Assembly (NCBI RefSeq): GCF_041146395.1
Contig: NC_090989.1
Location: 241,790,843-241,854,842, forward strand
Source: Eulemur rufifrons
Taxonomy: Eukaryota > Chordata > Mammalia > Primates > Lemuridae
Reading direction: 5' to 3'
Length of the DNA stretch: 64,000 nt
Part shown: in pieces, positions 58,853 through 64,000 of the stretch
Numbering within the stretch: position 1 is the stretch's first letter
How the letters are laid out: each line of letters opens with the position of its first letter
Translations under genes and position numbers: made by a program
Notes under the pieces: model-generated
The model's input: the letters and a program-made list of their open reading frames with translations, nothing else
Told to the model about the DNA's origin: nothing
Database searches by the model: none

Positions 58853-58872
58853 AAAAAAAAAAAAAAAAAAAA
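58853..58872. repeat. poly(A) run
   Basis: Twenty A with no SINE or LINE body upstream that I recognise. It may be a retrotransposition tail or a simple homopolymer. Confidence 0.9.
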
Positions 58873-59741
58873 CTACTTTAAAAGTCTCCAAAGTAATCTT
58901 AGTAAATTGAACTTCAGTGAGATCCCATCAGTTTATATTGAGGGTCTTCATAAGAAAGAGCCTCGGATTCTAACATTGCTGTCGAGAATATATTTTCCAC
59001 ATCACACATCATCCTCTTTATGAGGACTCCTGGGAGAAATTCGTGCCTGATCTCACTACCCAAAATATATGTAATTCTGAGTAGTCAGTTTGTTTTTATC
59101 TCATGACCTCTGAAGCATATAACTGACCACATTTTCTTCACCTAGCTGCTGGCAAGCCAAACGGCCTCCCTAAGTTGTCCACTACCCCAATATACATGTA
59201 AGTCACAGTGATATGAATTTTTTGTTCTATTTCTGTCTACTCTTTGTCCCCGATTTTACTTGTTTATTCTATCTCTAACTTATGGTACTTAATCATATTT
59301 TATACGCCCATTGTAAATCTCCTACTATGCATTAGGGAAAAGGCAGAATATAATTAAAAACACATAAAAAACAAACAAATAGAGTTTACAGGTGTTCTTG
59401 TGAAAAGATATCTGACAAGATCAACTGATGTAATTTCAAGCATAGGCTAAGAAAAATAATGAAAAATACATATAAAAGTTTAAAACATTGAGGTGTTCTG
59501 AGTCTGGTTAAATTTTTACATCTTTATTGCTACCACTACAGAAAATGCAATATGAAATAGGAACTAAAAATGAAAAGATAAGAAAATTTCATAGTTTAAA
59601 TATTATTGATTTTACTTTTGTACCTATTTTTGTACATCCCTCTGGGTTCTTACATATATATGAAGTGTTGTAGTTTATTTTAAACAAGCAATTATTTTTA
59701 AGAAGGGTCTTCAAAAGTTTAATATACTCTGAAGTATCATT

Positions 59742-59780
59742 TGATACGTCCATTTGATACGTATCATTGATACGTCCAGA
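59742..59780. repeat. 13-bp tandem repeat, three units
   Basis: TGATACGT starts three units spaced exactly 13 bp apart, at 59742, 59755 and 59768: TGATACGTCCATT, TGATACGTATCAT and TGATACGTCCAGA. The middle unit contains the perfect palindrome GATACGTATC. Confidence 0.9.
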
Positions 59781-61149
59781 ATCCAAACTTTTTTCTCTTT
59801 ATCTAAATACATTTCCATTTTTAACATTGACAAGCAACGGGAAAATGCACTTGAAAGCCACCATGCATGGAATATTGGCTCCTAGTTGAGGGTATTCTTA
59901 GTTGAAGGACATGATTCACAGATAATATGAACAGTTACAAAGGCAAGATTAACAAAATGTATGAAAAATGTACAGAGATTTTCCTGCCTGGCCAAAGTAT
60001 CCTACCTGGCCTATATCTGTCTCTGACTCCAGCTCCAGGGTAACAGGATTCCAGAGGACTCCTCTCCAGAGGAAATAGGTCTTTGGCTGATGAACTTGTA
60101 TTCCCAGCTCACATTCCCAGAAATATCACCCTAAGAAACCTAAACACTCCACCAGCATTTAGGATGAATCCTAGCTAGATAAATATTTTAATGTCTTACT
60201 ACCCTATTCTTGCCATTAGGTCAGTTAATGTCTCTGAGCCGTAGTCTTCAAGGAAAATAGTACCTGCTATAGCAGATAATCAAGAAAATTAAATTAGCTA
60301 ATATCCATGAAAGACATTGACTCAGAAATAAGACTCCAAAATTGGTAATTATTGTTATTTTTACTATCTTCTTCTTGGGAGGAGACAGACTATAATACAT
60401 CCTCTTGGGTTCTAACATTCTGCCCAGAATAGGGGAAACAACTTCTTGAAAAGAAAAATCATCTTTCAAGTAATCCATTGTTTTTAACTATTTGAGACCA
60501 AAGTCAATGGCCATAGAAGAGACTGGTGGTTACGAGAGGGGTTTTAGCTTTCTGAAGTGTAAGAGACAACATCCCTGTCAATTTTAAGTGGCATTCCTGT
60601 AGTACTTGAAGCAATGTGGGCTCTTTGCAGACACCACATAAGAATTGTTTGCTGTTCTGACTACTGTTTCTGAATCTATGCTCTGCTTTGCTTTGTAACT
60701 CATCCGAGAGAGGCTGCTGGCTGAAAACAGCATTGAGTCTGTCCTATTCCTGCCTAGTGGGAGTGGAGAGGAATTGAGTCCTGTACAGGTAAGGCAGTAG
60801 TGGCACTGGGAGGTTTGTCCTGCTGTTTATAAAACTTTATAAATATGGTCCTACACTAATTGCCTGGAGACAGCTCTAAGCTATTTACTGAGTAGCAACT
60901 GAACTTAAAGTGTCCAATACCCAACCAAAGAGTTGCTTTTTCATCAAAGGGGCCACTTCATACAGATTCATATGAGATCATCAACTAAGAGAGATAGCAA
61001 GCTCATTTATTTATGAATTTTATTGATTGTCAAATGGCCTAAATCCTTAACATTCATTCTTCAGATTTCACCCAGAATCTTGTCTGATCCTGACCACACA
61101 CCCCCAGCAGCATCTTTTGTTGTGTTCAATTCCACAGTGTTGTAAGTTA

Positions 61150-61265
61150 TCTACATAACTCTCTCTTCTGCCAGAGTAGGAGCTCCTGGAGAAGGCAGTC
61201 TCTCTTTGTGTCTTTATGTCTACATTGCCTAGCACATAGTAGGTGTTTAATAAATGTGAGTTAAT
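61150..61265 (+). mobile_element. L2 LINE 3' end
   Basis: 'AGTAGGAGCTCCTGGAGAAG', 'CTACATTGCCTAGCACATAG' and 'TAGGTGTTTAATAAATGTGA' match the L2 3' end well. The overlapping 86-codon minus frame is not a gene. Confidence 0.65.
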
Positions 61266-61429
61266 GGAAGTAAACAGCCTGCTCAACATGAAGCCCAGCA
61301 TATGCAGTGTTAGAAATATTTTAGTCACTCATTGCCCCCTACATTTGCTTACTGGAATCTTAAATTTAGAGTAGCTTAAAATGGAGATTGAAAAACACCA
61401 AGTTTGACGGACAAACATTACACATGATG

Positions 61430-61535
61430 GTGCTGAGAGGCGGAGAGGTTAAACAAATTATCTAAGTTCATAGTTCTGACCAATAGCTGAGGCAGAACTG
61501 GAATTAACTGTCTGACTCTTCATTTAGTGTTTTCA
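61430..61535 (+). mobile_element. MIR SINE fragment
   Basis: 'CTGAGAGGCGGAGAGGTTAA', 'CAAATTATCTAAGTTCATAG' and 'CTGAGGCAGAACTGGAATTA' match the 3' half of MIR. Confidence 0.55.
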
Positions 61536-61539
61536 GATG

Positions 61540-62185
61540 ATATGTAATAAATCATTTTAAAACTAGAAAACCATTTCTCTCTGTGTTAGTGTTTCTGTTG
61601 GCTGCCTATGGCAACCAAAGTTCCTGTGGGATTTCATCTCATTTGTGGGAATCCACAGGATCAGCACCCAAATCTCCCCATCCACTCCTTAAAATACTCC
61701 CGGAAATGCTGCAAAAAGAAAATAAAAATTATTCCCAGGAATCCCCTTCTGATTTTTCATCTGGGCATTCATTTTTTGGTCAAAATCTATTGAAAACGAA
61801 ATTGAACTAATGTTGTTTTATCCTTTCCTTTTTGGATAATTTTCTCTCAAAATTAGAGTCCACTAACTACTGCCTCAAAGCACTGAAACAAAATATGACA
61901 GCATGTTTGTAATAGATCTTATAAGTGAGATGTTTTGGTTGACTTTTCCTAAGCTGAAAATGATTTTATCAATCTTACAAACTGAAGGCATAAACATCAC
62001 TTAAAACTACTATATCAGCTACACTAGGATTTGAATCCTTATACAAATGTGGCAAAAAATAGCTTCTGTTTCCATAGCATTTTTTCACAGAGTTTCTGCC
62101 TATAAAGAATTTCTTTGAGAGAGCAAAGAAATGTGGGTCTAGTCTCAAAAAACGGCACATGAACAAACTCTAAATAGCATTGGCT
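61540..62185. other. Non-coding DNA
   Basis: No gene or repeat that I can name. Two overlapping frames at 61583-61810 have no domain. Confidence 0.35.
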
Positions 62186-62189
62186 TATG

Positions 62190-62330
62190 ACAAAATAATA
62201 ACAATAATAACCAACATCTATATTGAGAGTTTATTATATCAAGCGTGGCTCTGATAGCTTTATTTTTATTAACTCACTTAATGCTTATAACCATTCTATG
62301 GGCAATACTACTGTGCCAACTTTACATAAT
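62190..62330 (+). mobile_element. MIR SINE fragment
   Basis: 'ACAATAATAACCAACATCTA', 'TTATTAACTCACTTAATGCT', 'TATAACCATTCTATGGGCAA' in plus orientation, interrupted before the 3' half. Confidence 0.6.
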
Positions 62331-62339
62331 AATAATAGT

Positions 62340-62560
62340 AACATATAGTACACCTCACATCTTCTGAGCAACAGCTAGGTATGAAACAATAATTAAGCAT
62401 TTCATGTACTTTCTATTATTTAATCCTTATAGTGCCTATGAAAGATTAGTATCATCTTTAAGTGAACAAGGTTAAGTCATTTGCTTAAGGCCGTATAGTT
62501 GTAAATGGTAAGGCTAAGAGGCAAACCCACTTCTATCTAATTCAAAGTCCAAGCTCTTTC
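62340..62560 (+). mobile_element. MIR SINE
   Basis: 'ATTAAGCATTTCATGTACTT', 'TTTAATCCTTATAGTGCCTA', 'CATTTGCTTAAGGCCGTATA' and 'AAAGTCCAAGCTCTTTCCAT' in consensus order. It lies directly after the preceding MIR in the same orientation. Confidence 0.75.
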
Positions 62561-62564
62561 CATA

Positions 62565-63060
62565 GGTGACAACCCCTCTGAAGACAGGCAGAGATTTGTG
62601 ATTTCTTCCCAATTGTTTTTTAAGAAATCCACAAAACCTCTCCTTGCCTATCTTACCAATATCTAAGGCCTGAGGTTCATAAGTTGACTTTCTTATGTTT
62701 AGGGATCATATTAAAAATATTTAACAACCAGAATTGCATGGATACCAACAAATCCATCAGCACCACTGGGGCCATAGACCTGGACAGTAGTCAGTGTGAC
62801 TCTGGTTTTATTCTTGTGTTGTTGGACCTTGGTGGGGTATGAGGTGGGGGGTGTGTCCCAGAGGTGGGACCAAGAGGCTAAAAAAATAAAATGGTACCCA
62901 GGAGTCTCAGAGTGGTGCCTACTTACCAACCAAGGAAATATTTTAATATTTTAAATAATGACACTTGTATAAAGAAATGAGCATCCAGTAATAAATTTCA
63001 TAAAGCTAAAAAGGAAAAAAGAAATCTTGGCAACATAAACTAATTACAGGAAGTAATGAG
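62565..63060. other. Non-coding DNA
   Basis: Nothing recognised apart from short frames. Confidence 0.35.
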
Positions 63061-63064
63061 AAGT

Positions 63065-63295
63065 AGTGTAACATAGAGAATAAGAGCTTAGTCTGTGAAG
63101 CTAAACTGGATTCACATCATGGTTTCCTTGTCACGTAACTCAGCCTCTGTGCCAGAGTTTTATTCTCTGTAAAATGGGTGTGTGGGTGCCATGATAATAC
63201 TTACTTCATGTGCTTGTGGTGAGTACTGAAAAAGACAACCCAAGTGAAACCCTTAGGAGAATATTTGGCATTTAGTATGTGTCAGCTATAATAGG
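63065..63295 (-). mobile_element. MIR SINE, near full length, reverse
   Basis: 'AGTAGTGTAACATAGAGAAT', 'ATTCTCTGTAAAATGGGTGT', 'GATAATACTTACTTCATGTG' and 'ATTTGGCATTTAGTATGTGT' match reversed MIR. Confidence 0.78.
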
Positions 63296-63299
63296 CTTT

Positions 63300-63610
63300 T
63301 TAGTAAGATCCTTTTAGAGGCATCTTCATACTTTTTTTCTTTTATGTCGGAGATTTTAGAATTTCTCATAGTAATTTGCAACCATCCACCAAGATCTTTC
63401 CACTACTGTAATGTTTCCATTCTTAATATTTTCTCTTAAAAGCCTGCATTCTTTGATCTAATGGTCTTATGGTTGATGACAACTCTTGATTAGCTACAGT
63501 AATGGGGGATAGCAAAGACATAGGTAATCCAAAACAACAGTTAATGAAGATTATTCCGATATGGCTTTAAAAAAATGCTTTCTGGGATTTTTTTACCTTG
63601 CAGATTAATC
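63300..63610. other. Non-coding DNA
   Basis: Nothing recognised. Confidence 0.35.
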
Positions 63611-63614
63611 CTTA

Positions 63615-63960
63615 CTTTCATTCACCAAATATTTATTGAATGCCCATGAAACCCTGATATTAAGGACATAGGTTTAGCATGAAAAAAACCTGCAAACAAT
63701 TCTTTATGATAGGACTTAGATAAAGTGGATGGAGCCATTATCTCTGCTTAGGGAGCCATGGGAGCTTTCATGGACGAAGTACACCTCCCTGTTAGGGAAC
63801 AGGAAGTGAAGGACTATCCCAGGCAGAGGAGCGGCATACGCAAGAGAAAGACGTGGAGGCCAGAAAGGGCATGATGTGTTCAGGAAACAGAGAGGAGTTT
63901 GGCTGTGACAGAGAATAATGCACATGGAAGAGCGGAGAGGGTGGAGGCTGGACAGGTAAG
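63615..63960 (-). mobile_element. Probable L2 LINE, reverse
   Basis: 'TCATTCACCAAATATTTATT', 'GGACTATCCCAGGCAGAGGA' and 'GGCATACGCAAGAGAAAGAC' follow the order of a long reversed L2 copy, truncated towards the end of the window. The 69-codon minus frame here is not a gene. Confidence 0.5.
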
Positions 63961-64000
63961 GACTTCCTTTGCCATTCTAAGGACCCTGGATATAGACAAA

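Larger units (their letters stand above)
57475..61145. other. AT-rich non-coding DNA
   Basis: No gene supported. It contains a poly(A) run and a small 13-bp tandem repeat. Frames at 58361-58675 overlap on both strands and have no domain. Confidence 0.4.

Overview
This window is nuclear DNA from a primate, most likely a strepsirrhine (lemur or galago group). Three of the four Alu elements (1776-2111, 5204-5518 and 33228-33492) have a longer linker between the two arms, with a 'TTAGCTGTCCATATAATTTC'-type segment that I associate with strepsirrhine Alus. The fourth (25089-25400) is an ordinary old AluJ-type copy. An L1 3' end at 52739-53423 also looks lemur-like. The species call is inference from repeats, not from a gene.

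The only strong gene signal is one CpG island at about 16.1-17.0 kb. It has GC boxes, a (CCG)n run and a good minus-strand splice donor (CAG|GTAAGC, exon end at 16332). The simplest reading is a TATA-less promoter and first exon of a gene transcribed leftward. On that reading positions 1-16331 are its first intron (or contain further non-coding 5' exons) and 17-64 kb is mostly upstream intergenic DNA. I could not identify the gene. The frame reaching the donor is open for 121 codons, but GC-rich DNA opens frames by chance, so I do not call it coding. A weak candidate second exon lies at 15685-15920.

Layout: 1-10.5 kb is intron-like DNA with two Alus, MIRs and hAT-Charlie DNA transposon relics, including a MER1 copy. 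From 10.5 to 15.7 kb there is an AT-rich stretch with no repeat that I recognise. The CpG island follows at 16.1-17.0 kb. From 17.5 to 21.2 kb there is another AT-rich, repeat-poor stretch. From 21 to 64 kb there is ordinary mammalian intergenic DNA: many MIR and L2 relics, two L1 fragments, one MLT1 LTR, one AluJ, one 3'-truncated Alu, MER5-type elements, microsatellites, a G-quadruplex motif and a purine tract.

No intact protein-coding gene, tRNA, rRNA, CRISPR array or other operon-like system is visible. The open reading frames are short, overlap each other or repeats, and show no recognisable domains apart from L1 ORF2 remnants and a doubtful transposase-like fragment near 10.1 kb. I did not find an undescribed biological system. 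Repeat family names come from memory of consensus sequences, and boundaries are approximate unless target-site duplications are given.
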